From Lycorma delicatula (taxonomy: Eukaryota; Arthropoda; Insecta; Hemiptera; Fulgoridae): a stretch of 64,000 bases of DNA. This document shows positions 35,040 to 45,984 of this stretch, one piece after another (position 1 is the first letter of the stretch; the number at the start of each line of letters is the position of its first letter). The translations under genes were made by a program, and so were the position numbers. The DNA is taken from assembly GCF_047948215.1 (NCBI RefSeq), contig NC_134458.1, positions 84,833,260 to 84,897,259 of the forward strand. The letters run 5' to 3'. The notes below the pieces were generated by a model, which worked only from the letters and a program-made list of their open reading frames with translations, searched no databases and was not told where the DNA came from.

Positions 35040-36695
35040 TATTGCTGTCTTAAGTTTGTTAACAGTGCAGTGTCATAATGCCTTGAAATTGTGTAAATGA
35101 TGTGGATGCCTTTTTTTATGTATGTGGTGAGTTTACCGTAAAATCAAATAGAAAAAACATTACACCTTTAATTAAAAAAAACATATCATTTGTACTCTCA
35201 GTGTAAAATTGGTGATCAGGATAAAAAGTGGGCTCCTCATACAATATGCACTAATTGTTATGTATATTTAAGAGGATGGCTGTAAGGTATACAGAAGGCT
35301 TTGCCATTTGGTGTACTTATGGTTTGGCGTGAGGCAAAGGATCATGTAACCGACTGTTACTTTTGTTTAACAAGTGTGTCTGGAATTTTTTAAAAATCTA
35401 AACATACTGTAAAACATCCTTCATTGCAATCTGCAATCAGGCCTGTACCTCACATTGAAATTATTCTTGTTCCTGAGCCACTTATGAATGTACGTTTCCA
35501 AAGCAGCGATGAAGAATCAGGCTGTACTGAAGAAGACAAGAATGATTTTGATTTTGAATTATCTTCCAATAAGCCACCTCTTATATCTCAAGGTGAATTA
35601 AATGACTTGGTTAGGGATTTAAATTTATAAAAAAATCAAGCTAAAATGTTAGGATCAAGACTGCAAAGTTGGAACTTACTTCAAACAATACAAAAATTTC
35701 GGGCTTTCGAAACCAACAAAAAGAACTTTCTCAGTACTTTATTGATGAAAGAAATTTGGTTTATTGCACAAATAATGAGCTTATGTTGCACTTAGAAGAA
35801 GTTCATAAACCTGAGGACTGGTGCCTTTTCATAGATTCGTCCAGGTATAGTTTAAAAGTGGTTCTACTACACAACGGTAGCAAACATCCTTCGATATCAA
35901 TCGCTTATGGTATTAATTTGAAAGAGAGATACGATGTGATGAAAGACGTTTCTTGAAAAAATAAATTATAAAAAGCATAGCTGGAACATATGTGGTGATT
36001 TGAAAGTTATACCTAATTTGTTAGGCATGCAGTTAGGCTATACTAAGTACATGTGTTTTCTTTCTGAATGGGACAGCCGAGCTAGGGATAAACATTATGT
36101 TACCAAAGAGTGGAAGAAACGAGACAAGTTAACTCCAAATGGGAATAATATTATTCATGCGCCCTTAGTTGAACCCAAAAAAATATTTTTCCACCTCTCC
36201 ATATCAAGTTAGGACTAATGAAAAATTTTGCAAAAGCAATGAAGAAGGATAATCCCGGATTTTTGTACATCAGGCAGAAATTTCCGAATGTAAGTGAAGG
36301 AAAAATTAAAGAAGGAATATTTGTTGGGCCTCAAGTAAGAGAGTTGGTCAAAGATGATGTATTTTACTCAATTTTAAATAATGTAGAAAGTGCGGCTTTA
36401 TTTAACAAAAATCCGACAATTACCACGATATTGTTAATCAACTTCTTACTTTAAACAGAGCTATGGAATGTAATATGTCTTCGAAAATACATTTTCTCCA
36501 CTTAGTGGATTTTTTCTCGGACAACCTCGGAGACGTAAGTGACGAACACGGTGAACTTCCACCAAGACATTTCGGTGATGGAAAGCCGCTATAAAGGGAA
36601 ATGGAATACAAACATGCTAGCCGATTACTGTTGGACAATAATTCGGGATATGACTGAGGCTATTTATAAAAGAAAAGCATCAGCGAAATCATTCT
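35040..36695 (+). pseudogene. Broken copy of a multicopy insect gene family of unknown function
   Basis: Read forward through at least five frame breaks. The N-terminal module has cysteine pairs (FYVCGEF, then APHTICTNCYVYLRGWL and VTDCYFCLT). An acidic spacer follows (SAIRPVPHIEIILVPEP, SSDEESGCTEEDKND). The main body contains GSRLQSWNLL, DWCLFIDSSRYSLKVVLLHN, ICGDLKVIPNLLGMQLGYTK, FLSEWDSRARDKHY, IKLGLMKNFAKAMKKD, IFVGPQVRELVKDD, CNMSSKIHFLH and VSDEHGE. I recognise this motif series from many uncharacterised insect proteins present in high copy number, so it is probably carried by a transposon. No catalytic assignment is known to me. Confidence 0.7.
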
Positions 36696-37372
36696 AACTC
36701 AGGTATGGCCATGCAAAATTATAAATTTTACAGATTTTAACTTTTTTTTCCCTTAATTTTTTTTGAAGCGTAATTTATTTAAAACTAATGGTGATAGAAA
36801 AATTGTATTTACAGATTTGTAATGTACACAAAAAATCAATTCAAGAAATGGTTTCACACTTAAAGAAACATTAAGAAACGTTTTTTTGTCTATCAGTGTA
36901 ATTGTTGGTCAGTACATGGTTAAGATATGTATATATGTTCTGACAAGATATTTAATCAATTTTCATCTGAAAAGTTTTTGTCTGGAATTGTATGCCTTTA
37001 AAGAAAAAAAATATATATTATCACTACCAGATGTTTGGCTTAGTACACCTCATCAGTGCTATCTAGGTTTTGTGTAATTGCTGATGCATTTGTAAGCATC
37101 ACACCAGCATTTTGGCTGATGATTAATTGTGTTGATTATAATAATAAAATGTAGTTATTCATACTCGTAATGATTTTTATTACAATTGAAACTACTTAGT
37201 CAACCTATTGCGATAAGCAAGAGGGTGTTATAAATAATATTTTTATACAAATATTGCATTCTAAGAGTAGGATTTGTAAAGTTCGTTCATTAAAATTCCA
37301 GTTTAGTTGGACACCATCTTTTCTAATTAAATTAAAGTTATTTAATTATAAAATAGTAGTTATTAATCTTAC
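36696..37372. other. Gene C intron, no exon seen
   Basis: AT-rich; nothing recognised. Confidence 0.35.
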
Positions 37373-37483
37373 CCTAAAATGTGGTGTAAAGACACAATCA
37401 CACTGCCATGGATTAAAACCAAAGTATATTCGCATGAGATTTCGATTTCGTTCAAATGCATTGTCCAAACTGTATGTGTGTAA
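37373..37483 (-). CDS. Gene C, exon with LRR end and start of second LRRCT
   Basis: The exon lies between CTTATGTTAAG and AGG|GTAAGA, phase 0 on both sides. It encodes 37 residues, LHTYSLDNAFERNRNLMRIY then FGFNPWQCDCVFTPHFR. N-P-W-x-C-x-C is the standard opening of an LRRCT cap. It links exon 43738 (ending FLTQ) to exon 31286 in frame. Confidence 0.9.
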
Positions 37484-37949
37484 CTTAACATAAGAAATAT
37501 GAAACAAAAAACTCACATTACTATACAGTTTAAAATTTTCATTAATTAAAAACTTTTGACTTTTTATTATATTGTTAATTATACTGTAAATATTATAGAG
37601 ACACATCTTCATGATTTAGTTATTTTTCTGTTTTTTATACATCCTCTCCTCACCACATAAAAATTAAGACTCCAAATTATCAAAAATATATCATTTTGAT
37701 ACCTTGATAATTATAATATGGTTTGATATACACTGATATGGAATCAAATAACTGTAATAACTCTAATAAATAAGCTATAAATAACATTTTTTTCTTATTA
37801 GTTGCAGTATTTTCCAGAAGTTGCTGTATTTTTTTCTGTAGGCGAGTTATTTAAAAACCAAAACATATTGTGGACGTTAGAAAACACAATATTACAAGTT
37901 ATTTTCTATTAAATACATGTAATTAATAACTAGCTCATAGGTTTTCACT
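37484..37949. other. Gene C intron, no exon seen
   Basis: AT-rich; nothing recognised. Confidence 0.35.
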
Positions 37950-38930
37950 TTATGATATGACAGAGTGCCTCAGGGAAGTGGTCATGGCACCTTGCTTTTC
38001 TTATTGTTTATTAATGATCTATCTCAAAACCTTGAGCCATTCATTGTACCCTCTCATAGATAATACATCTGTATCTGAAGAGAATTAACTACTGGATAGA
38101 TTGTAACCATTTAATTTTAAATATGGATAAAACTGTTGCATTTTGCTTCTAAGGTAAGGCATAGCATTGCCAATCGTATGAGCAGAATTCCCATGATGAC
38201 AACAGTACTACAGTTTCCCATAAAAAAAATATCTGGGTGTTTTATTAGATGATAAACTGTCTTGGGTTGCTCAAAATTCATTCTGTTTGAAATAAAATTA
38301 AATCATTACTTAATAAAGTTCATCTTAATAAAACACTTTATTTATCATTGCCATCAAATATTTGTATATTCTTCCCTAAAATATAATGTAATCTCTTGGA
38401 CTCCCTCAGAAAGTTAGAATGAAATTTTAAGAGACAAAAGTGGGTTGTTATAGTCATATTTGATGCTCAACTATGAATCATGCAGACTGATATTTAGAAA
38501 ATTAAAAATGTTAACTTATCTATTTTGTGCATCTCTATTATCTAATTTTATGCATCTCTGTTCTACATACATAAATATGTAGTCAAATAATTTTTATTAA
38601 TGCCTTCTGAATTTTAATTTATTTTATAGTTATCCTTTATACCTAGTATCTTCATGTGTTCAACTTAATATTATTCCATATGTTTATATTTTAAATAATA
38701 TGCACTTTAAACACATACAATTTTATTTTATAATTAATTGTGTATTTAGTGGATTGTGATCTGATCAAGGTTTTACCATGGTTTCCCATGATTGATGAAT
38801 CAAATGGTGGCAAAATCACAGTTCCTTTTTTTAACCATGATTAGCATATTTACCCATTCCTGGTGTTATCTGCATAATGCACTTTTAAGTTTTGATCAGA
38901 ATAAAAGATTATCTATTTATTTATTCATAC
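37950..38930 (+). mobile_element. Decayed non-LTR retrotransposon (jockey/CR1-like RT)
   Basis: At about 37958 the forward frame reads YDRVPQGSGHGTLLFLLFIN and then DLSQNL. This is the RT motif 'GVPQGS-LGPLLFLLYINDL'. A YLGVLLDDKLSW segment at about 38235 is the motif that follows the FADD box in this group, and the remainder is frameshifted. The 3' end around 38911-38930 runs into an ATTTATTTATT tail. It differs from the RTE-type copies. Confidence 0.7.
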
Positions 38931-38999
38931 TACAATTTTATTTAATTGCAATTATGACAATTTTCACAGATTTCCTGAAAAAAATTATTGACACAATAA

Positions 39000-39600
39000 A
39001 GAGTTAATAATTACATTATATTCACAAATTTTATAATTAATTATTGCATAAATAGGCAAATGAAAACATTTTTCTAAAGAAAAGTGGCTTATAGGTAAGT
39101 TTAATTAGAAAAAGCTGAGCTTTGTAAACACTCCTAGAATTATAAAAAGAGTGATAAAAGATATAAGGAAATTTAATAAAAACTTAGTTCTTTCATTTAA
39201 AATTAATGATAACGCAAAAATGTCATTAATCCTTTTATAGATCTTTGGAATTACTTCAGCTTGACAGAAATAAATTTAATTTCCATGCCATTTTTTTTAG
39301 TTTCTTTCCTCTTTTCAGATTTACACATTTGAAGAATACAGAGGGAAAAGGGATTTAGTCCATTTTTCTGATTTTTGTTCTACAGCATCATTAGAATCTT
39401 AAAAACAATTTTCATCATCCTGTTCATTTATTGCAACAGAAAAATGAGCTCAGTTGCAAGTAAAACCTACTACAGGCAAAAGAGATTAGTCTGCTGAACA
39501 CATAGAAGGAGATAAGTCCTCACATCATTCACTGTCCTCAGAATATTCATCCTACTTTCATGAAAATCATCATTACTCATAACACAAATTAGTCTTCAGT
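39000..39600. other. Gene C intron, no exon seen
   Basis: AT-rich; nothing recognised. Confidence 0.3.
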
Positions 39601-39619
39601 CAGCCTCATAGAACAACCT

Positions 39620-39833
39620 CTTTTCTTTTTCCTGTTTAGCCTCTGGTAATTACCTTTCAGATAATACTTCAGAGGATGAAATGTATGAGTGTAAATGAAG
39701 TATAGTCTTGTACAGTATCAGTTCAACCATTCCTGAGATGTGTGGTTAATTGAAAGCCAACCACCGAAGAACACCGGTATCCATGATCTAGTATTCAAAT
39801 CCATGTAAAAATAACTGACCAACCCGGTGGGTT
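39620..39833 (-). mobile_element. tRNA-derived SINE (family 1), internally deleted copy
   Basis: Target-site duplication TCATAGAACAACCT (39606-39619 and 39834-39847) is perfect. The tail and body match the copy at 8228. The roughly 75-bp segment that should hold the A and B boxes is missing: the sequence jumps from the TTATTTTTACATGG body to the head GGGTTGGTCAG. It is a short, promoterless version. Confidence 0.85.
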
Positions 39834-39847
39834 TCATAGAACAACCT

Positions 39848-40311
39848 AGTTTATATTTAGTCTAACTGTTATAATGTAAACAGATGCTACTTTTGCTGTT
39901 GTTCAGTTTTGTTTTTGGCTTCAATTTTAATAAGAAATTTTTATTTTATATTATTAGTAATATGAGTAGTAGTAAGAGTAAATTATAATAGAAATACTCT
40001 TATTTATGTTGAAATTATCTTATTTAAGTTAATGATAGCAGAATTCATATTTATGGGGGTTTATAAATGTTATTCTGTTCCAGCAAAGAAATAATCAGCA
40101 ATGTGAAAATTATGCAAATTTTAGAGATAATTTTGATCAATACTTCAAAACCTTTACTTCAAAATAAAATTTAGCATTAAAAAAATTGTTAAAAAATTGA
40201 AGTCTTATTAAAAAAAACATTTATTATACCTGAAGATTAAGCTGATAATAATTGAATTCTAATAAAAATTGATTAAATTGGTAGATATATCTCCTAATCA
40301 TCAACAGGATA
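39848..40311. other. Gene C intron, no exon seen
   Basis: AT-rich; nothing recognised. Confidence 0.3.
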
Positions 40312-41478
40312 AACAAAACAAAAAATTACAAAAATATATTTGATTACATATAAAAATTATTTTTTAAAAAAGCTTTTATTTAACTAATATTAATATTAAC
40401 ATTAATAAAAAAGGAAACAAATTAGAAAAACCCTCTAAAAAGTAAAAAATAAGAATTAAATTAAATTGAGAATTTAAAAATATATATATATAATATATTA
40501 ACAAATATAAAAATGCACTGAAAAGTAAAAAATAAATTATATAAATATCTAATAAATAACCAATAAATAAATGTAATAATTATTAAATTTTAAAATTAAA
40601 AGTAATGAAAATATTTAGTTAAATAAAAGCATGGCGCAGTTTTTATAATTTATTTAAAACAACAACATTTATTTTTACAACAATTAATCTTCATTTTCAT
40701 TTTCAATAACGACGTGAGAAGGCGGAAAGGTCTGCTGGAACCTCTCTAGTTGAGACTGACTAGCTACAAGTAACAATCTGGGAAAATGCACCCACTCACT
40801 TTCTTTGTATGTGTTCTCACATAGTTGAAGTTCATCTTCAAATTCTGCTCGTAATCTAAGCCAAATTGAACGCACTCTTTCCGCTAAAAGTTTAATTTTA
40901 ATTAATTATGAATTTTTATTTGAATTCATAACTATGATTACAATTATAATAATGATAATTAATAATTTTTCAGATTACTGTCAAAATGTAATAACTTTGT
41001 GCAAGATTTCTAAATTTAATTTTTATTTTTAATCTTATTAACCCTTAAAGGTCATCTTGGTGCAAATTTGAACCATCAAAGAATTAAAACTTGAGTTATT
41101 TTATTACAGATAAATAAAGTATATACATATATTAAACAACCTCATTAAACAAAAAATATATTTTAAAATACAGCAAATGTCTATAAATACTTGCTCAAAA
41201 ACATTGTTATAAAAACTGTGCCACGCTTTTATTTAACTAAATATTTTCATTACTTTTAATTTTAAAATTTAATAATTATTGCATTTATTTAATTTTTATT
41301 TATTGGTTATTTATTAGATATTTATATAATTTATTTTTTACTTTTCAGAGGTTTTATCTAATGTTTCCTTTTTTTATTAATGTTAATATTAATATTAGTT
41401 AAATAAAAGCTTTTTTAAAAAATAATTTTTTATATGTAATCAAATATATTTTTGTAATTTTTTTTGTTTTTTGTATTT
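40312..41478. repeat. Large inverted repeat (foldback) with a coding exon in its loop
   Basis: The left arm (about 40312-40648) and right arm (about 41207-41478) are near-identical reverse complements. For instance, AATATATTTGATTACATATA and ACTAATATTAATATTAACAT in the left arm are matched by the complement of 41430-41380. The left arm carries about 80 extra bp, where AAAAAGTAAAAAATAA is duplicated. The 558-bp loop (40649-41206) contains an exon (40684-40883). Arms stay similar to the inner edge (ATAAAAGC-TGGC-CAGTTTTTATAA). No transposase or clear target duplication was found. Confidence 0.85.
40684..40883 (-). CDS. Isolated terminal exon of an unknown gene
   Basis: The minus-strand exon starts after AACTTTTAG and encodes ERVRSIWLRLRAEFEDELQL, CENTYKESEWVHFPRLLLVA and a Gln-rich part ending VVIENENED, then TAA. 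A possible AATAAA overlaps the next few bases (40668-40673). The composition is strongly protein-like and not repeat-like. It needs one base from an upstream exon. The preceding exon of gene C (43738) exits in phase 0, so this cannot be its alternative last exon without a frame change. It may be a captured fragment, or the end of an otherwise unseen gene. No family recognised. Confidence 0.55.
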
Positions 41479-41519
41479 TTTTTAAGACTAAAAAAAAAGT
41501 AAAAATATTTATTTTTAGA

Positions 41520-41760
41520 CATCGAAGTTACATACGTGTACCAAATTTCAATCATTTTCATACGATAGTTCATGAGAAATGAAAATTTTCAACTAAATGC
41601 ATGAATTTAGTGTAGGGGTAGCGCATGGGGGTGGTTCATATCAAATTCTGACATCGTAATGTTGTATTGTCATCGAAGTTACATATGTGTACCAAATCTC
41701 ATTGATTTTCATGTGATAGATCAAAAGATATAGCAGTGGCAAGATTTGATTATTCCTAAA
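41520..41760. repeat. Two direct copies of a 151-bp-spaced repeat
   Basis: CATCGAAGTTACATACGTGT (41520) and CATCGAAGTTACATATGTGT (41671) are each followed by ACCAAAT-TCA, ATTTTCAT and GATAG. This looks like a dimer of a dispersed-repeat end. Confidence 0.7.
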
Positions 41761-42425
41761 GCGAGTTGAATAAAAGCTTTTAATAAGTCATATTCAGTAG
41801 CTGAGAATGCTATTGCTACTGTAAAAAACAATTTAAAGGCAGAACTATTCATTAAAGCATATTAAATATTTATCAAATATTACTTCTTTAGTATTTTTCT
41901 AATTTATACCTTCATTTTTATATTTTAATGTATTATTACAATTTAATTATATTAATAATAATACTTTTCAGTTCTATTAAAAATCTTCTTTTCATTTTGT
42001 AACGAATATGTTGTTTCATTTATTATAATCTTACAAAAGATAAAAGGTGTTAAATTAGCAATTTAACCACTTTTTTGTGTGCAAATCTTATATCAAAGTA
42101 AAAAAATTTTGTGTTTGATTTACATTCCTACTGGGATTGATATTTTTAGAAAACATTATTTATTGACAGATTACCATTAAATTTTAAAAAATTAATTTTT
42201 TAAAGTCATAAATTTTATATAAAAAAAAAGCTTTCCTGTAAAATATACAAAATGAACCTCTTTTTCCCCTTAATTTATTAATTTGAATTACCCTGATCAA
42301 ATGACTGAAATCACCATCTTTATCAGGAACATAAAAATAATTGATTTTATGGGAGATTTACTTCATAAATTTTGTATGGATTTGGATACAAAGTTGAAAT
42401 AATTTAAATGAAAAATTTAATTACA
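41761..42425. other. Gene C intron, no exon seen
   Basis: AT-rich; nothing recognised. Confidence 0.3.
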
Positions 42426-42443
42426 ATTAAACTTTTCAGATCT

Positions 42444-43056
42444 CTCTCATTCTCTCTATCTCTATCTATCTTTCTCTCTCTTTTTCTGTTTAGCCTCTGG
42501 AACGACTGTACAGTATTACTTCAGAGGATAATATTTATAAATGTAAATGAATTGTAGTCTTGTACAGTCTCAGGTTGACTATTCCTAACCCACCAGGTTG
42601 GTCTAATGGTAAACTCGTCATCTTAAATCAGCTGATTTCGAAGTTGAAGTTCTCGGATTCAAATCCTAATAAATGTAGTTACTTTTATTTGGATTTGAAT
42701 AGTAGATCGTGGATACTGTTGTTATTTGGTGGTTGGGTTTCAGTTAGCCACACGTCTCAGGAGTAGTCAACCTGAGTTGTTCAAGACTACAAATTTACTG
42801 GTATAGTTACATTACACTAATAAGTCACTAATGACTTTAATTGTTGATGCGACTATAAATAAAAGTATTAAAAAAAGGTCAACCATTCCTGAGATGTATG
42901 GTTAATTGAAACCCAACCACCAAAGAACACCAATATCCATGATCTAGAATTCAAATCCATATAAAAGTAACTGCCTTCACTAGGATTTGAACCTTAGAAA
43001 CCTCAACTTCGAAATCAGCTGATTTGTGATGAGTTAACCACTAGACCAGCCAGCTG
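42444..43056 (-). mobile_element. tRNA-derived SINE (family 1), outer copy split by another SINE
   Basis: An 18-bp perfect target-site duplication ATTAAACTTTTCAGATCT lies at 42426-42443 and 43057-43074. The head is at the high end (GGTCTAGTGGTTAACTCATC) with a B box (GGTTCAAATCC complement near 42990). The tail has decayed into a (TCTC/TATC)n tract at 42444-42485. The copy is interrupted by an inverted copy at 42587-42876. Confidence 0.85.
42587..42876 (+). mobile_element. tRNA-derived SINE with the family 1 head and a different tail (tail B)
   Basis: It begins AACCCACCAGGTTGGTCTAA, with B box GATTCAAATCC at about 42657 and the shared GGTGGTTGGGTTTCAGTTAG body. After CAAGACTACA it departs from the other copies and ends TTGTTGATGCGACTATAAAT and an A-rich tail, not GGCTAAACAGG. 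Imperfect 14-bp duplications flank it (42573-42586 and 42877-42890). It inserted into the outer SINE in opposite orientation. Confidence 0.8.
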
Positions 43057-43074
43057 ATTAAACTTTTCAGATCT

Positions 43075-43737
43075 GTTCAATTTTTTAAACTACGTATTAT
43101 TCAACCCAAAAATATACAATATGTGTACTTCTGTGTAGAAATTCAATGTGAAACCTCAAAGTAATACGCAATTGGAAAAAAATCTTCATTTAAAAGTTAA
43201 GATTTTTATATGAATTTAATTCAGGCTCTTCATAAATTTCAAAGTACAAGTATTTTCAGAAAATAAGAATTGTAAAGTTTTAAAATATATATCATGAATA
43301 TCAAAATTCAAACTTTTTATAATAGTTGTTTCTAATTTGACAAAGGTAATATTTACAAAGATATTAATAATTTAAAAATTAACATGACTTCTATTTTTAA
43401 ATTTATAAACACAACTCTATTATATTCATTTATTTAATAAAGAATGAGTTTAAACCTGTGTATAAAATTTCATTAATACTTCAACCCACTATTTTAGATA
43501 TGAATTTCTATGAAAAAGAGGATTAATAGAAAGGTGGAAAATGAAACATTTCTGGACAAACATTTATAAAAAGTTTTTTATTTATTTTTGTAAGAAGAAT
43601 CACATCCCAGAGTTTGATCCATAGTTTTAAAACACCTGTATATAATCTTTGTACATTTTCTATGCTTTTTATATCATTTAATAAATTCATACTTTAAAAA
43701 TAATGATAATAAAAAGAATTCAATATTGCATACTAAC
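43075..43737. other. Gene C intron, no exon seen
   Basis: AT-rich; nothing recognised. Confidence 0.3.
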
Positions 43738-43896
43738 TTGAGTTAGAAAATTTCCTTGCAAGCTAAGAACACGGAAATTAAACAGCCAATAAGATCCTTC
43801 TAAAATGTCAATAGTATCAATAAGGTTGTAATCAAGAAATACATCCTTTACATTCCAATATTGCTTATCAGTAACTAATGGCATAACACTTTCTAT
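43738..43896 (-). CDS. Gene C, exon with leucine-rich repeats
   Basis: The exon lies between TTTTTACAG and CAA|GTTAGT. It encodes IESVMPLVTDKQYWNVKDVF, LDYNLIDTID and FNFRVLSLQGNFLTQ, two LRR turns with L-x-L-x-x-N patterns. Phase 0 at both ends joins exon 45823 and exon 37373. Confidence 0.85.
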
Positions 43897-43999
43897 CTGT
43901 AAAAAATACATTTCTGAATATAATTTTATCTAGTTAAAAATAGAATAGTTATTCAGCTATTTGTATTGTAAAATATGACAGGGCTAGCTAAGGGTTATC

Positions 44000-45130
44000 T
44001 TCTACATCTCAAACACAACCTTTAAAAAAAAAAAGAAGAAATTACACAAAAAATAATGACATACTAAATAACATCTCAATTCCCCCTCAAGGGAGAAGAA
44101 AACCCGCCTTGTGACATTGCCAGTTGCTACACCACCCTCTCCGTTCCTAGCCATGATTGGCTTAATCGGAAGACATCTTCTAGCCCTTGAACTGATTAAC
44201 ATTCCAGAGTAATCAGTTGGCCTCAGTAAGATGCCACTGATGCAAATGCCTTGAAAGACATTTCCATCAGTAATTCTACCCTGTCCTACCCTTCTTTGAA
44301 GGCATCGGACACCTAATAGTCACTACCACGTAGCCCTCTGAAACTAGTCTGCTCTACTAAACTTGCAGAAGCACGAAGACCCCGCGCCTAACTTTGCTAA
44401 TACCTGAACATTGTGCCACCTAAATATGCAGCTCCAGTCATCAGTAAACTGCCGATTGCTACAATAGCAATAACTAATGACTGTGTGATTAGAGTGCAAA
44501 CAAACCAAAAACATAATCCCAGAGAACCTCAGGTCTGGTCCATTCGGGAGCTGAGTATAATCTCTAGTCTCTCACTTCAGCTCCAATTTTGAAGCCCACT
44601 TGGATAAACTAAAAAGTTGATCACAACTGCAGTTCGTTAATTGACCCTTAATACTGCACTCCAATTCAACCAAAAACTGCCATGCTAAGTCGGTAAAACC
44701 GTGCCTGAGAAAGTGAAGAACACACTCCTGAGCACGACCCCCATTGATACCTGAATTATCTAACTGGGGCATGGTGCTAAGCACACCTACCTCCGGCCAG
44801 TCAAAATGCCCAGGCGGAGCCCTAGCCACCCGGGATACTAACATTAACATAAACCCTCAGTCACCAGTACAGAGTATGAGGTGAAGTAAACTAGCCAAAT
44901 AATCAGTTGTGAAATCACAGCAGTAGAAAGAGCAAGGAAAGAAAACTCTACCAGGTCCCCTATTGCTACACAAACAGCACTCAGTCAAAGACTGAGGCTA
45001 ACGCAACTACAGGTAAAAATCCATCTGTTTCCGATGCAAAGGCAACCCTGAAAACAGAGCCAACAGCCCAGTAAAAAGCGCCTACAAGTCCATCACCTAA
45101 CTTTTGCCAAAGAAGCAATTTGGCATACTA
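44000..45130. mobile_element. Unclassified GC-richer repeat-like block
   Basis: The block is clearly less AT-rich than everything around it for about 1.1 kb, with sharp edges (an A-run at 44023-44033 on the left, a return to AT-rich near 45130). On the minus strand a 92-codon frame (44572-44850) reads SRVARAPPGHFDWPEVGVLS; it matches nothing I know. It may be a truncated retroelement or a non-autonomous element. It lies in a gene C intron. Confidence 0.45.
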
Positions 45131-45822
45131 AATACAATACACTTCACAATCATATTCGAATACATATCTACTGAAGTCAAAAAATAATACCGGCAATAAC
45201 ATTAGCTGGAACAGCTTTAAATAGTTTTCATCACAAACCATCAAGGCAAAAGACAAAATAAATTTCAGTTATTTTGTATGTTAAGTCCCTATATTTGCAT
45301 TTAATTAAATATGTGTTTTAATATCTTGTATAGAATGACTCAACTGAATTAATAATTATTATTTTTAGATCACACCAGTTTTTTTCCCATTATAACATAA
45401 TATATTTTTGTATATCTTAAAATCACCTATTTAACAATCAGCTGTATAGAATAGTCATAACACTAAGGAAATATTTGACTGCTAAACTGTGACTCAATAC
45501 ATTCTATTGACTGTGTATATTGTAATTCACTTTCTCGTTAAGTGAGCTATACTCTAAATTAATATTCTGGTGTCCATGTACGTGATGTTTTTATAAGATT
45601 ATCAAGACATGAACTCATTCTATTATTTCAGAAAAATACAATCTTTAAGTATTTTAAGTATTCTTATCAGATAAGATAAAAAGAATCTTATTACATTATA
45701 TTAATATATTTTCAGATCAGATTGATTGGTTTTATGTTCTTATTTATTACTAAAAGGCTGTTGCCATTAATATATTTGATTCATACAGAGTGTAATCTAT
45801 TTGCATGATGAGATAAAATTAC
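45131..45822. other. Gene C intron, no exon seen
   Basis: AT-rich; nothing recognised. Confidence 0.3.
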
Positions 45823-45984
45823 CTTATTATATTTCATCTTTAAGATTGTTGTGTTTATAGGTAATTTTTCTGGAAATCGTGTTAATCCAAGATTGTCACA
45901 ATTCACTGTTATTATTGGTAATAGATCCCCAACAACTTTATCTAAGGTGCAAATGCACATTATAGGACAGTCCATTTCCATTTT
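45823..45984 (-). CDS. Gene C, exon with LRR N-terminal cap
   Basis: The exon lies between ATTATTTTACAG and AAG|GTAATT. It encodes KMEMDCPIMCICTLDKVVGD, ITVNCDNLGLTRFPEKLPIN and TTILKMKYNK. The C-x3-C-x-C and following V-x-C is an LRRNT cap, and the last part starts an LRR. Because an LRRCT-like exon (46978) precedes it, the protein has two LRR blocks back to back. Confidence 0.9.

Noticed and set aside
40684..40883. Alternative last exon of gene C
   Set aside because: It requires one carried base while the upstream exon (43738) exits in phase 0; the phase-0 reading gives a different, short peptide.
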